Notes: generated by a model from the letters alone, not told the origin. Counted from the stretch's first letter, positions 8,250-15,054 are shown. The stretch is 19,638 bases of DNA from JAAYYY01 sp032260445 (GCA_032260445.1 JAVVFG010000027.1:1-19638), one strand, 5' to 3'. Numbers and translations: made by a program.

Positions 8250-8399
8250 ATGATTCCTGAAAGCTCTGCCCCCGAGCCAATTATCGAATACGAAGCGCCT
8301 GCTGTGATTTATGAAGGTAAGATCACAACGCGCGCGGGATCGGAACTGGGCAGTGGTCCAGCGGACTTTGATCCGAGCCTGCTTTTTGGTTCCGACTAA
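8250..8399 (+). CDS. 49-residue acidic peptide, possible peptide-product precursor
   Basis: This short gene is supported by a perfect Shine-Dalgarno upstream and a Rho-independent terminator 55 nt after the TAA. The product begins MIPESSAPEPIIEYEAP and ends in DPSLLFGSD. It has no Cys, no signal peptide and no membrane segment. Residues 14-23 read YEAPAVIYEG, matching the YxxPxLxxxG part of lasso-peptide leaders that RRE proteins bind (Val for Leu); KITTRAGS follows. The rest of a lasso precursor is missing: no Thr at the expected spacing and no Asp/Glu at ring position 7-9 after either candidate core start. No maturation enzyme is in the window. It could be a precursor of another peptide class or a small regulatory protein. 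Translation is likely; the function is unknown. Confidence 0.72.
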   Translation: MIPESSAPEPIIEYEAPAVIYEGKITTRAGSELGSGPADFDPSLLFGSD

Positions 8400-8453
8400 G
8401 TAGCTCAACCCTGGTCGCCTGCTCTGGCGGCGAACAGAAGACGAGATATCAGA

Positions 8454-8478
8454 GGGGCATCCCGTGGATGCCCCTTTT
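8454..8478 (+). terminator. Rho-independent terminator of the small peptide gene
   Basis: GGGGCATCC (8454-8462) pairs perfectly with GGATGCCCC (8466-8474) over a 3-nt loop and is followed by TTTT. On the minus strand it lies directly after the stop of the PLD gene (8480), but that side has no U-tract. Confidence 0.85.
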
Positions 8479-8479
8479 G

Positions 8480-10978
8480 TCATGGGGAGAGCTCACCTGG
8501 ATTAGGCAAAGGCCAGTCGCGAAAGTCGGCGGGGCAATCGTCGGTATCACGCCAGTAGGGATAACGTTCAAGGCTGTGGCCTGACGTGGCGAGCAATGGG
8601 CAACTGACAACCTGAGGGTGCGCACCGCTGCCATATGCAACGACATCGACAACGCGTCCCTGGGCATCACGCAGTATGATCTCGTCGCCTTCGTTGCCAA
8701 GCTGGAGAATAGCGGCCGGATCGCCCCCCGCGGGATCGTCGGGCAGATCGGGCACGTGGGGAGTGCTATCATACACTTCGAAATCCGGCAGACGACCATA
8801 GCGCGCCTGGAAATCGGCCGCACTAAAGGCGATGACGAGCGTTGCCGAGGGCCCGATCCGCGTGCCGTCAGGAAACCTGCGTACATCCTCGAAGTCCGTT
8901 TCCAGCACGGCGTCTCCGATGCTCCAGTGACTGATGTCAAAAGGATGGCCCAGCGGGTTCACCAGCTCGATGTATTCGGCAGCATCTGTTCCCGGCGGAT
9001 CGTAGACGACCTCGCTGATGAGCGGGTGCGGCGGCGGACCTATCGTCCGGTTGCCCAATAATGGCAGATAAAGGCGGTGCGGCCAGTCCACCGTAAACAG
9101 GTGCCTCAGGTAGGCGTGAAGTTCGTCCGATTGCACCTGAAGCGCCAGCTCGCGGCTGTTCTTGTGCGCCTGCTCCGTGCCGTTGAGGCTGCCGGCATGT
9201 ACCCAGCCCACTCCGCCGGCACGCACCAGGATCATCTTGTTGTGGAGTCCCAATCCCGTTGGATTCGCAAGGGCACAGACGAGATTGAGCTGTTCGTCGC
9301 GGGCGACGGTATTCACGTAATCGCAAGTCGTCGTGTTATCTGCCGTATTAAAGAAGCTGTCGAGCAGAAGCCGCACGCGTGCACCGCGCCGGGCCGCCGC
9401 GATCATCGCCTCGAGGCGCGGATTGGGATCACTGTCTGCGGTGTCCGAGGAGGAACCCCAGTGCGCGCGTTCGCTCAGTTGCTGCGCGAGGATCTCATCC
9501 CCTTGTCCGGCGCGTGCCAGCAAGCCGATAACGCCGGCGTTGTAATGCAGGCTGCTTTCCGGCGCCTGGATCAGCTCCAGCGGGAACATGCCGCTGAAGA
9601 TAGCAGGGGTGGGAAAGCGAACGGTATAGCTGATGCCTCCCGTGACCGTTACCGGCACAAAGCCCGGCGGCGGCGGGCCATAAACAGGATCGTCGCTATG
9701 CCAGCGGCGAAGATCGGCGTGGCTCGCCGGGGCAAGATCGTCGTCAAAGATGGCCAACGCGCGCGCAACAAGTGTGGGCGCATTGGTCGCCAGGACAAGA
9801 CCGCGCCGGCCCCAGGTGCCATCGCTTTTGTCGTCGTCAGGAAGACTGTCGAGGCTCAGGTTTTCGCTACTGACGATCAGCTCCCTCCCGTCGACAATCA
9901 TGAACTTGGCATGGAGATAGCGGTAGCGGTCGTGGATACGGGCGTCATCATCGCGAACCATGAACCAACAGGCGCCAGCACTCTGCTCGACGCGCTGGCA
10001 GGCCCAGCGCTCCTGGTCGGTCACGCCACCGACGGGATCGCCTTCCAGCAGCAGACTAACGCTCACGCCGCGGCTCGCGGCTGAAGCTAGTGCGGTTGCC
10101 AGCGCAATATTCTCAAAGGTAAAGCTCTCGACCAGAATTTCCTCTCCGGCCCGTTCAATGGCCTGAAACCAGACTGCCAGCGCGTTGTCTGGCGCTACGC
10201 CGACCGTAAGCACGGCTGTCTCCGTAACTTGTAGCGGCAGATGAAATTCGTCGAAGGACCAACCCGGGAATTGGACCTTCCGGCCCTCGATCACGTCGCT
10301 GCGCGTCTGGGCCCAATCAGCTTCGCGATCTGTATCGGGTACGCGCGCGCCGCTGAGCGGATCGCGCCGGCGATAAAGGATCTGTCCCTCTGCGGCGAAG
10401 AGGCTACGGACGGTGTACGGTTGGAGCGCGCTGCCCTGCCACCAGCTCGGCGTCGTGTCGCCTGCGCCGTAGACCAGCCCATCTACGATCGTACCGTCAG
10501 GCTGCTTCAAGATGACCTCATCGCCTCCGCTCGACAGATTGGCGAAGCCGGGCCACGTTGCCGGCACAACGTCGGGACTGAAGCCGAACTGGAAGGTGAA
10601 GGCTGCCGCATTACCGGCCATCCATAAGGTATCGCCTGGCGCGATTGACGTACCCGGCGGCAGGATTGCCGTACTGGTGCCGTCGGTCAGGTGCCAGCCG
10701 CTAAGGTCAACGACATCCGAGCCCTCATTCACCAGGCGCACGGCTTCGTCGCGATCGTATAAAGCGTAGCCGTCGAAGAGCACGGCATCGATGAGTATCG
10801 CGGATGCGCTCGACGCCATCCGAGCCGCGTCTTCTACGCTTAAATCGCGCCTTGTTGGAGTTTGCTGGGCAACACCGTCGTGCTCGCTGCCGGCGACCGC
10901 CGCTATCTCTAGCTGCCACAGTACCAACAAGGGAATCGCTACGGTCATGAGCAAGACTGAGCAACGGCCTGTGCGCAT
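8480..10978 (-). CDS. Secreted lamin-tail / phospholipase D-like protein
   Basis: The product has 832 residues and an N-terminal hydrophobic signal (about 7-30). A first lamin-tail domain spans about 60-172 (RLVNEGSDVVDLSGWHL, then GGDEVILKQPDGTIVD). Two phospholipase D-like domains follow (about 255-420 and 475-630). The first has a full HKD signature, HAKFMIVD (His356, Lys358, Asp363). The second reads HNKMILVR (His579, Lys581), with Arg586 replacing the Asp. A second lamin-tail domain (about 650-800) has EYIELVNPLGHPFDISHWSI and GDEIILRDAQGRVVD. PLD domains cleave phosphodiesters in lipids or DNA, and lamin-tail domains are common on secreted bacterial nucleases and hydrolases. The substrate is unknown. 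GGGAGG stands 5 nt before the ATG. It converges with the small peptide gene. Confidence 0.88.
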   Translation of the reverse strand: MRTGRCSVLLMTVAIPLLVLWQLEIAAVAGSEHDGVAQQTPTRRDLSVEDAARMASSASAILIDAVLFDGYALYDRDEAVRLVNEGSDVVDLSGWHLTDGTSTAILPPGTSIAPGDTLWMAGNAAAFTFQFGFSPDVVPATWPGFANLSSGGDEVILKQPDGTIVDGLVYGAGDTTPSWWQGSALQPYTVRSLFAAEGQILYRRRDPLSGARVPDTDREADWAQTRSDVIEGRKVQFPGWSFDEFHLPLQVTETAVLTVGVAPDNALAVWFQAIERAGEEILVESFTFENIALATALASAASRGVSVSLLLEGDPVGGVTDQERWACQRVEQSAGACWFMVRDDDARIHDRYRYLHAKFMIVDGRELIVSSENLSLDSLPDDDKSDGTWGRRGLVLATNAPTLVARALAIFDDDLAPASHADLRRWHSDDPVYGPPPPGFVPVTVTGGISYTVRFPTPAIFSGMFPLELIQAPESSLHYNAGVIGLLARAGQGDEILAQQLSERAHWGSSSDTADSDPNPRLEAMIAAARRGARVRLLLDSFFNTADNTTTCDYVNTVARDEQLNLVCALANPTGLGLHNKMILVRAGGVGWVHAGSLNGTEQAHKNSRELALQVQSDELHAYLRHLFTVDWPHRLYLPLLGNRTIGPPPHPLISEVVYDPPGTDAAEYIELVNPLGHPFDISHWSIGDAVLETDFEDVRRFPDGTRIGPSATLVIAFSAADFQARYGRLPDFEVYDSTPHVPDLPDDPAGGDPAAILQLGNEGDEIILRDAQGRVVDVVAYGSGAHPQVVSCPLLATSGHSLERYPYWRDTDDCPADFRDWPLPNPGELSP

Positions 10979-11043
10979 TTCACCCTCCCTTCACGCGCCC
11001 ACGTCCCTCGACCAAGGACCATTCTGCAGCAAATATGCGCCGA

Positions 11044-11078
11044 AAACAAAAAGGGCCCCTTACCGTGGCAAGGGGCCC
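11044..11078 (-). terminator. Rho-independent terminator of the second lipoprotein gene
   Basis: GGGCCCCTT (11053-11061) and AAGGGGCCC (11070-11078) form a perfect 9-bp stem with an 8-nt loop. Read on the minus strand it is followed by TTTTTGTTTT (11043-11052). It lies 22 nt after the lipoprotein stop codon and ends that transcript before the PLD gene. Confidence 0.88.
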
Positions 11079-11100
11079 CAGAACGCATAAGAGCTGTCCT

Positions 11101-12213
11101 CTACTCCTCCACGCTCGTTATGAGAACAGACACGACACCGTCCTCCTCGGTGAGCGTTATCGTAACGCTTGTACTATCCTGGCTGTAGTTGAGCAGCGCA
11201 AAGCCCTCGACCAGGGTTTGCTCGCCTTCGCTACTGTAGCCCAAACGCGGCATTTCTTCCTCATAGAACGCCATTACCTCATCCCGGGTTGCTTCGACCT
11301 CATAGCTGGTAAATCCCGCCATAGAGGCCATCCCAGTCGCACCAGGCATCACTGGAAATTCGGCCGCCAGGTCATCACACTCCTCCGGAGGGGCAATGGC
11401 GATAGGCGTGTTCACATCGGTGATGTCGTACTGGAGATGAATGGTGCTTGCCTCGGTTTCTTCGCCAAAGAGGTCCAGCGCTCCCCGTCCGTCCACGAGC
11501 ATGCGGACGACATAACCGCCGTCCTGCGCGATGTAGATGTGGCCGTCCATCTCCTCCATGTCGCTATCTTGTTCGACATCGCTCTCGTCAAAGCGATAGT
11601 GAAATGTGGGCACGCCCCTGATCGTCTCTTCACCCACGTAATCGGCGTCGCGGATCTCTCCGAAGAGCTCTCCCGTGTCAGCGAGGTTGTCGAACTCGCC
11701 TGCCGTGTCTCCTTCGTCGGTCGAGCCGGTGATACAGCCAAATCCGGGAAAGACCGTGTAGGAAAGGTCGCCGATCTCTGTGAAGGTTATGGATTCAGCA
11801 CCTTCCATTTCTTCGGATATATCGCCTTCGAAGGTTACGATGACCTGAGAAGCCCTCGGCTCGGCAACGATGGCGGACTGGAAATGCATCGTCCCACTTT
11901 GCGCCTCCCCCTCGCTGCTGCCCTCGAAGGCCAGCGTCATGTCAAGACGGTAACTGTCGAAATTCTCCAGGTTAGCCGCGGCGGTTCTCAAGTCTGAGAA
12001 TGCGGGCGCCGCAGACACTGGTTGCACCGGGGTAGCGGGCGCCTCCTCTTCGGCCGGGGCAGTCTCGCCGTCACCGGCCGTCTCTTCGACTACCGCCGGG
12101 GAAACTTCCGTCGGCTCCTCATCATCACCACTAATAAGACCACACGCCAGAGCCGGCAGACTTAAAAACAAGAACAGCACAAACAACCAACGTAAAGAAC
12201 TGGCTAATCTCAA
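11101..12213 (-). CDS. Lipoprotein with two-part ligand-binding-like body
   Basis: The family is not recognised with certainty. The 370-residue product has a lipoprotein signal ending in SLPALAC (Cys24), then an acidic, Pro-rich linker (about 30-68). The next part (about 70-250) has alternating beta strands such as YRLDMTLAFEGSS, SQVIVTFEGDI, VPTFHYRFDESD and YVVRMLVDG. This pattern recalls LppX/LprG/LolA-type lipoproteins, but I give that only as a resemblance. A smaller C-terminal domain (about 265-370) ends in strands TSVTITLTEE and VSVLITSVEE. I chose a TTG start at 12213: AGGAGG (12221-12226) lies 7 nt upstream and it gives a clean signal peptide. An in-frame start at 12276 would place the hairpin at 12246-12274 in the coding sequence and add 21 residues before the signal. 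It has its own terminator. Confidence 0.82.
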   Translation of the reverse strand: MRLASSLRWLFVLFLFLSLPALACGLISGDDEEPTEVSPAVVEETAGDGETAPAEEEAPATPVQPVSAAPAFSDLRTAAANLENFDSYRLDMTLAFEGSSEGEAQSGTMHFQSAIVAEPRASQVIVTFEGDISEEMEGAESITFTEIGDLSYTVFPGFGCITGSTDEGDTAGEFDNLADTGELFGEIRDADYVGEETIRGVPTFHYRFDESDVEQDSDMEEMDGHIYIAQDGGYVVRMLVDGRGALDLFGEETEASTIHLQYDITDVNTPIAIAPPEECDDLAAEFPVMPGATGMASMAGFTSYEVEATRDEVMAFYEEEMPRLGYSSEGEQTLVEGFALLNYSQDSTSVTITLTEEDGVVSVLITSVEE

Positions 12214-12245
12214 GATGACACCTCCTAAAAGAACAGTGAAGGCGC

Positions 12246-12274
12246 GGAGCGTGGAATGAAAATCTCCACGCTCC
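12246..12274 (-). other. Hairpin between the UPF0173 gene and the lipoprotein gene
   Basis: GGAGCGTGGA (12246-12255) and TCCACGCTCC (12265-12274) form a perfect 10-bp stem with a 9-nt loop. On the minus strand it lies after the UPF0173 stop (12317) and 20 nt before the lipoprotein Shine-Dalgarno. A U-rich GTTCTTTT follows only about 10 nt later, so it may be a poor terminator or a leader element. Confidence 0.5.
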
Positions 12275-12287
12275 ACGCCGTATTGGA

Positions 12288-12303
12288 TGAGTTACGTGAG
12301 TTA
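12288..12303. repeat. Direct 7-bp repeat
   Basis: TGAGTTA occurs twice (12288-12294 and 12297-12303), separated by CG. It is a possible regulator site just upstream of the lipoprotein leader hairpin; no function can be assigned. Confidence 0.3.
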
Positions 12304-12316
12304 ACGGTCTGCCGGC

Positions 12317-13009
12317 CTAGTCGAGGCGGTAGCTGCCCTGAACGTCAAGGACCACAGGCTCGCAAGCGGTTTCCTGTCTAACCCGCTCGGCCCAGGCTTC
12401 TGGATTCTGTTCGATGACCGGCCACGTGTTAAAGTGACCAGGGATCACGATGCGCGGCTTGAGGTAGTCCAGCGCATAGAGAGCGTCATCCGGACCCATG
12501 GTGTAGTTGTCACCGATCGGGAGGACGGCAAGATCAAGATCGGCAGCACGACCGATCAAGGCCATGTCAGAGAAGAGCGCTGTGTCGCCCGCAAAATAGA
12601 GCTTCCGTCCAGCAGCGGCGACCACATAACCGCCTGGATCGCCCCCATAGCTGCCATCGGGCAGGCCTGAGCTGTGCAGGGCAGGCGTCATTGTTACGCG
12701 CCCAAAGGGGAAATCGTAGCTGCCGCCTGTGTTCATGGCGTGAGTATTCTCGTGTCCCTGGGCGTTAATCCAGTTACTGATCTCGAAGTTAGCGATGACC
12801 AGTGCACCGGTACGCTTCGCCAGGGCAACCGTATCACTGATATGGTCGCCATGACCGTGCGTCTGCAGGACGAAGTGTGCGTTTACATCATCGGCGGTAG
12901 CTTTGGCCACAGGGTTGTTGGGGGAGAAAAAAGGATCCACGACAACGGCGGTGCCGTCGATGTCTAAGGCGAAGGTAGCATGCCCGTGCCAGGTAATGGT
13001 GATCGTCAT
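12317..13009 (-). CDS. UPF0173 metal-dependent hydrolase (metallo-beta-lactamase fold)
   Basis: This is a 230-residue protein of the UPF0173 family, whose members are predicted cytoplasmic metal-dependent hydrolases of unknown substrate. It starts with the family hallmark TITWHGHATF. The metal-binding motif THGHGDH is at residues 50-56 (His51, His53, Asp55, His56). Further ligands are in LHSSGLPDG, FAGDTALFSDM (Asp) and VIPGHFNTWP (His). Length fits the family (about 226-230). I chose ATG 13009 because GGAGG lies 5 nt before it and the family begins MTITW; the frame extends upstream to 13036 without support. A good promoter lies at 13050-13079, so it is probably transcribed alone or with the lipoprotein downstream. 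Confidence 0.92.
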   Translation of the reverse strand: MTITITWHGHATFALDIDGTAVVVDPFFSPNNPVAKATADDVNAHFVLQTHGHGDHISDTVALAKRTGALVIANFEISNWINAQGHENTHAMNTGGSYDFPFGRVTMTPALHSSGLPDGSYGGDPGGYVVAAAGRKLYFAGDTALFSDMALIGRAADLDLAVLPIGDNYTMGPDDALYALDYLKPRIVIPGHFNTWPVIEQNPEAWAERVRQETACEPVVLDVQGSYRLD

Positions 13010-13049
13010 GAGGTCCTCCTTTTCTGTCGTCACCACGAGCTCCAGCCCC

Positions 13050-13079
13050 AGTATAGCGAGTGCGCCGCAAGCTCGTCAA
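13050..13079 (-). promoter_or_regulatory. Promoter of the UPF0173 hydrolase gene
   Basis: On the minus strand TTGACG (13074-13079) and TATACT (13050-13055) are 18 bp apart, both 5 of 6 to the sigma-70 consensus. The predicted start is near 13043, giving a leader of about 34 nt that contains the Shine-Dalgarno. Confidence 0.7.
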
Positions 13080-13083
13080 ACGG

Positions 13084-13111
13084 AAAGGGACGCCGGCGCC
13101 GGCGTCCCTTT
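13084..13111. terminator. 28-nt perfect palindrome, likely terminator of the transglycosylase operon
   Basis: AAAGGGACGCCGGC (13084-13097) is followed at once by its exact reverse complement (13098-13111). As RNA it folds into a long GC stem with T-rich 3' flanks on both strands: TTTTG on plus and TTTCCGTTTG on minus. It lies about 55 nt after the transglycosylase stop and just upstream of the next minus-strand promoter, so a terminator for the minus-strand operon is the simplest reading. Confidence 0.65.
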
Positions 13112-13150
13112 TGCCAATCCCTGCCCGAAAAGGAGGAGAAGACGATATGG

Positions 13151-13176
13151 AGCTAAGAGCTCAAGCTAAGAGCTCA
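13151..13176. repeat. 13-bp tandem duplication across a stop codon
   Basis: AGCTAAGAGCTCA occurs twice head to tail (13151-13163 and 13164-13176). The stop codon of the transglycosylase gene (13166-13168) lies in the second copy as listed; the first copy, just past the stop, repeats the same Ser-Ser-stop bases. Confidence 0.7.
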
Positions 13177-13954
13177 ACCCGAGGCGCTGCGCGGCCTGCC
13201 GGCACAGGCTGGCCCCGCCGGCCTGCAGCCAGTCCTGCACCGTTGGGCTCTCTGCTAATCCAGAATGAATGTCGCCGTAGATGCCCGTGCTCCAGCGGTA
13301 GTAGCGTTGCGTCTCGGCTGCCCATTGATCCCAGCTACTGGCTGCGGCCACGTGGCCCCCGTTGTAGCCGGCGAAGGCGCGTCCGATATCGCCGTTTGTC
13401 TGGTTCAGGCGCTCGACGAAATAGGTCAAGCCGCGGCGCGCATTGGTATCGGGATCAAGGGCATCTTCACCCGCGGCGAAATGGAAGGGCATGACCTGGA
13501 ACAGGCCCTGGGCCCCGGCATAGGAAGCGGCCTGGGGATCGCCGCACGATTCGATCTGCATGATGATCGCCGCCAGGTTCGGGTCTACACCGTGCGCCTG
13601 CGACCAGGCGACGATCTGTGGCTCCCAATGCTTTACTTCCGGGGTAAAGACAGCGGCGATCGCCCCCGCTGAGGGTCCCGCGGGGAGTGGAATTCCGGCT
13701 TGCCCCGCCTCCTGCTGCGTCGCCTGCTCCTCGACACCAATGTTACTGGCGGCTGGAGCGACGTTGGCGAGCGCCCCGCCCGGCAACACCTTAACCAGGA
13801 GGGGAACGATGACGAGCAGTACGACGCCGAGGATAAGTGCCATACGGCGATGCACCGACGCAAGTGGTGTCCGCTGCGGCTCGGCCGGATAGGCTGGCAC
13901 GAAGGGGGTAGGAATTGCCTCAATTTGCGGGAAAGTTCGTTGGTAAATCGCCAT
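13166..13954 (-). CDS. Membrane-anchored lytic transglycosylase (SLT domain)
   Basis: This 262-residue protein has a short cytoplasmic N-terminus, one membrane helix (about 37-57), a linker, and an extracellular goose-type lysozyme/SLT domain (about 110-225). Catalytic Glu135 is in MQIESCGDP, followed by GAQGLFQVMP (147-156) and AGYNGG (195-200), the ES, GLMQ and AYN signatures of lytic transglycosylases. These enzymes cut the MurNAc-GlcNAc bond of peptidoglycan to give anhydro ends. About 40 residues follow the SLT core. Its ATG lies 17 nt after the stop of the four-helix membrane gene, in the same predicted operon. Such a domain could also serve secretion (VirB1-like), but no conjugation gene is present. 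Confidence 0.88.
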   Translation of the reverse strand: MAIYQRTFPQIEAIPTPFVPAYPAEPQRTPLASVHRRMALILGVVLLVIVPLLVKVLPGGALANVAPAASNIGVEEQATQQEAGQAGIPLPAGPSAGAIAAVFTPEVKHWEPQIVAWSQAHGVDPNLAAIIMQIESCGDPQAASYAGAQGLFQVMPFHFAAGEDALDPDTNARRGLTYFVERLNQTNGDIGRAFAGYNGGHVAAASSWDQWAAETQRYYRWSTGIYGDIHSGLAESPTVQDWLQAGGASLCRQAAQRLGLSS

Positions 13955-13971
13955 CGCCCGATACCTTGTCC

Positions 13972-14886
13972 TTAGTTACGTCCGCGCGGACGTGCACTGA
14001 TGTTCTTTCCATGGTTGCCGGGAACAGGGGGACGCTGCCGCACACGACCGTTCGGCCGCGGGCTGGCAGGCACGGAGTGCCCATTAGAGGAGGTTGCCGG
14101 CGACTCGGCGCGATCGGGCGCCTGTGTCGCGATGGTTTCCTCTGCTTCGTCGACGACCGGGCGAATCCCTGGGCGGTTGTTTGCGATGGCACGCTCCTGC
14201 AAGAAGCGCGGCACGTCATCGGTGACGTGCGGTACTGTCTGGCTCGCTGGTGCCGCCTGCGGCATGCCCAGCCCAGGACGCTGCTGGCGTTGTCCCAATG
14301 CCGTGCGGGCAGGGGCAGCGGTACGCCGGGCAGGCGCCCTTTGCGGCCTATCCTGCAGACCAAACTCAAGCAGATGTTCGCCGGCGACGGTCAGTGCGCC
14401 AATGAAAAGGATGCGTGTCAGCCACACCAGGACCGCCACAAAAACGGGAACAATCTGCAGCAACTGACCACGGCTGAGAACTTCGTTGCCAAAGTCGTGG
14501 TTGAGGAGCGTGAGGGAAACAGCCCACCAGGTCATGAGTGCATTCATCGTCGCGCCAAGCAGCCATGCGCCCATCAAGAACCAGACTTCACGGGGTTCCT
14601 CCCCGTTTTTCTCCGGCGTAAACATGCGCACCAGCCCGGCAAAGTCAATCGCGCAAAAGGCGATAGCCAGAATCGTTGCCCAGCCGAGACCCAGGAAACT
14701 CACCTGACCAAGCAGATTGGCCAAGGCGTAGCGCGTCGTATCGAAGTTGAACACCTCAAATGCTAGCAGCGCCACGATTAAGATAGCGCCGATGGCTACA
14801 CGGCGTGGGAAATTCGCCCCGTACATGCTTAGCCGCGTACTGAGCCCGTCCCCAACTGCTCCTGTAAGTACCCCCTGTCTCATCAT
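13972..14886 (-). CDS. Four-helix membrane protein with long disordered tail
   Basis: I do not recognise the family. The 304-residue product has four predicted membrane helices: about 30-48, 56-86, 101-128 and 142-168. Between helices 2 and 3 is a charged loop, RMFTPEKNGEEPRE. From about 178 to the end it is Pro, Arg, Ala and Gln rich and looks disordered, ending in GRVRQRPPVPGNHGKN and a basic tail. The ATG at 14886 has GAGGAGGTG 4 nt upstream. The start overlaps the stop of a nine-codon upstream ORF. It heads an operon with the lytic transglycosylase, behind a promoter with a LexA-like operator. Linkage to a wall hydrolase suggests a role at the envelope; anything more specific is unsupported. 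Confidence 0.82.
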   Translation of the reverse strand: MMRQGVLTGAVGDGLSTRLSMYGANFPRRVAIGAILIVALLAFEVFNFDTTRYALANLLGQVSFLGLGWATILAIAFCAIDFAGLVRMFTPEKNGEEPREVWFLMGAWLLGATMNALMTWWAVSLTLLNHDFGNEVLSRGQLLQIVPVFVAVLVWLTRILFIGALTVAGEHLLEFGLQDRPQRAPARRTAAPARTALGQRQQRPGLGMPQAAPASQTVPHVTDDVPRFLQERAIANNRPGIRPVVDEAEETIATQAPDRAESPATSSNGHSVPASPRPNGRVRQRPPVPGNHGKNISARPRGRN

Positions 14887-14912
14887 CTCGCACCTCCTCG
14901 AATTGGACCCAT
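14883..14912 (-). CDS. Nine-residue upstream ORF in the operon leader
   Basis: ATG at 14912 is preceded by GGAGG (14921-14925) at 8 nt. The frame reads MGPIRGGAR and stops at TGA (14883-14885), which overlaps the membrane-protein ATG as ATGA. Its Gly-Gly codons contain the Shine-Dalgarno of the main gene, so ribosomes on it would affect initiation there. It is too short to prove by coding statistics. Confidence 0.5.
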   Translation of the reverse strand: MGPIRGGAR

Positions 14913-14982
14913 TTGTTTGTCCTCCCCCGGTCTGACTCTACGAGCTGGCGCAACGACCAACCCCTTCGCACTTGCGGCCTCA

Positions 14983-15007
14983 CCCCCTCTTCTGGCACAA
15001 GAGGGGG
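14983..15007 (-). other. Leader hairpin B
   Basis: CCCCCTCTT (14983-14991) pairs perfectly with AAGAGGGGG (14999-15007) over a 7-nt loop. On the minus-strand RNA it lies about 65-90 nt after the predicted start. No U-tract follows. Confidence 0.55.
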
Positions 15008-15010
15008 GCG

Positions 15011-15040
15011 GCCCCGGCGAGGGTCGCGGCTCGCCAGGGC
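15011..15040 (-). other. Leader hairpin A
   Basis: GCCCCGGCGAG (15011-15021) and CTCGCCAGGGC (15030-15040) form an 11-bp stem with one mismatch and an 8-nt loop. It is 3 nt from hairpin B, so the operon leader carries two strong stems in tandem. Confidence 0.5.
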
Positions 15041-15054
15041 CGCCGATGGGAGGG

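Noticed and set aside
8250..8399. Classification of the small peptide as a lasso peptide precursor
   Set aside because: The YxxPxVxxxG part fits, but there is no Thr at the expected spacing, no Asp/Glu at ring position 7-9 after Ala29 or Gly30, and no B1/B2/C genes nearby.
9077..10084. 335-codon open frame on the plus strand inside the PLD gene
   Set aside because: It is antisense to a protein with clear signal, LTD and HKD motifs. Its translation has no recognisable domain and reflects the high-GC mirror frame.
11035..11997. 320-codon plus-strand frame opposite the second lipoprotein
   Set aside because: It begins within the terminator of the minus-strand gene, has no Shine-Dalgarno, and is explained by the acid-rich codons of the lipoprotein read in reverse.
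13915..14766. 283-codon plus-strand frame opposite the membrane protein
   Set aside because: The minus strand has the hydrophobic helices, Shine-Dalgarno and promoter; the plus frame gives a compositionally odd, motif-free product.
13166..14886. Membrane protein plus SLT gene as part of a conjugative (VirB1-like) element
   Set aside because: No relaxase, coupling protein, VirB4/TraU ATPase, integrase or attachment site is visible. The surrounding genes are chromosomal.
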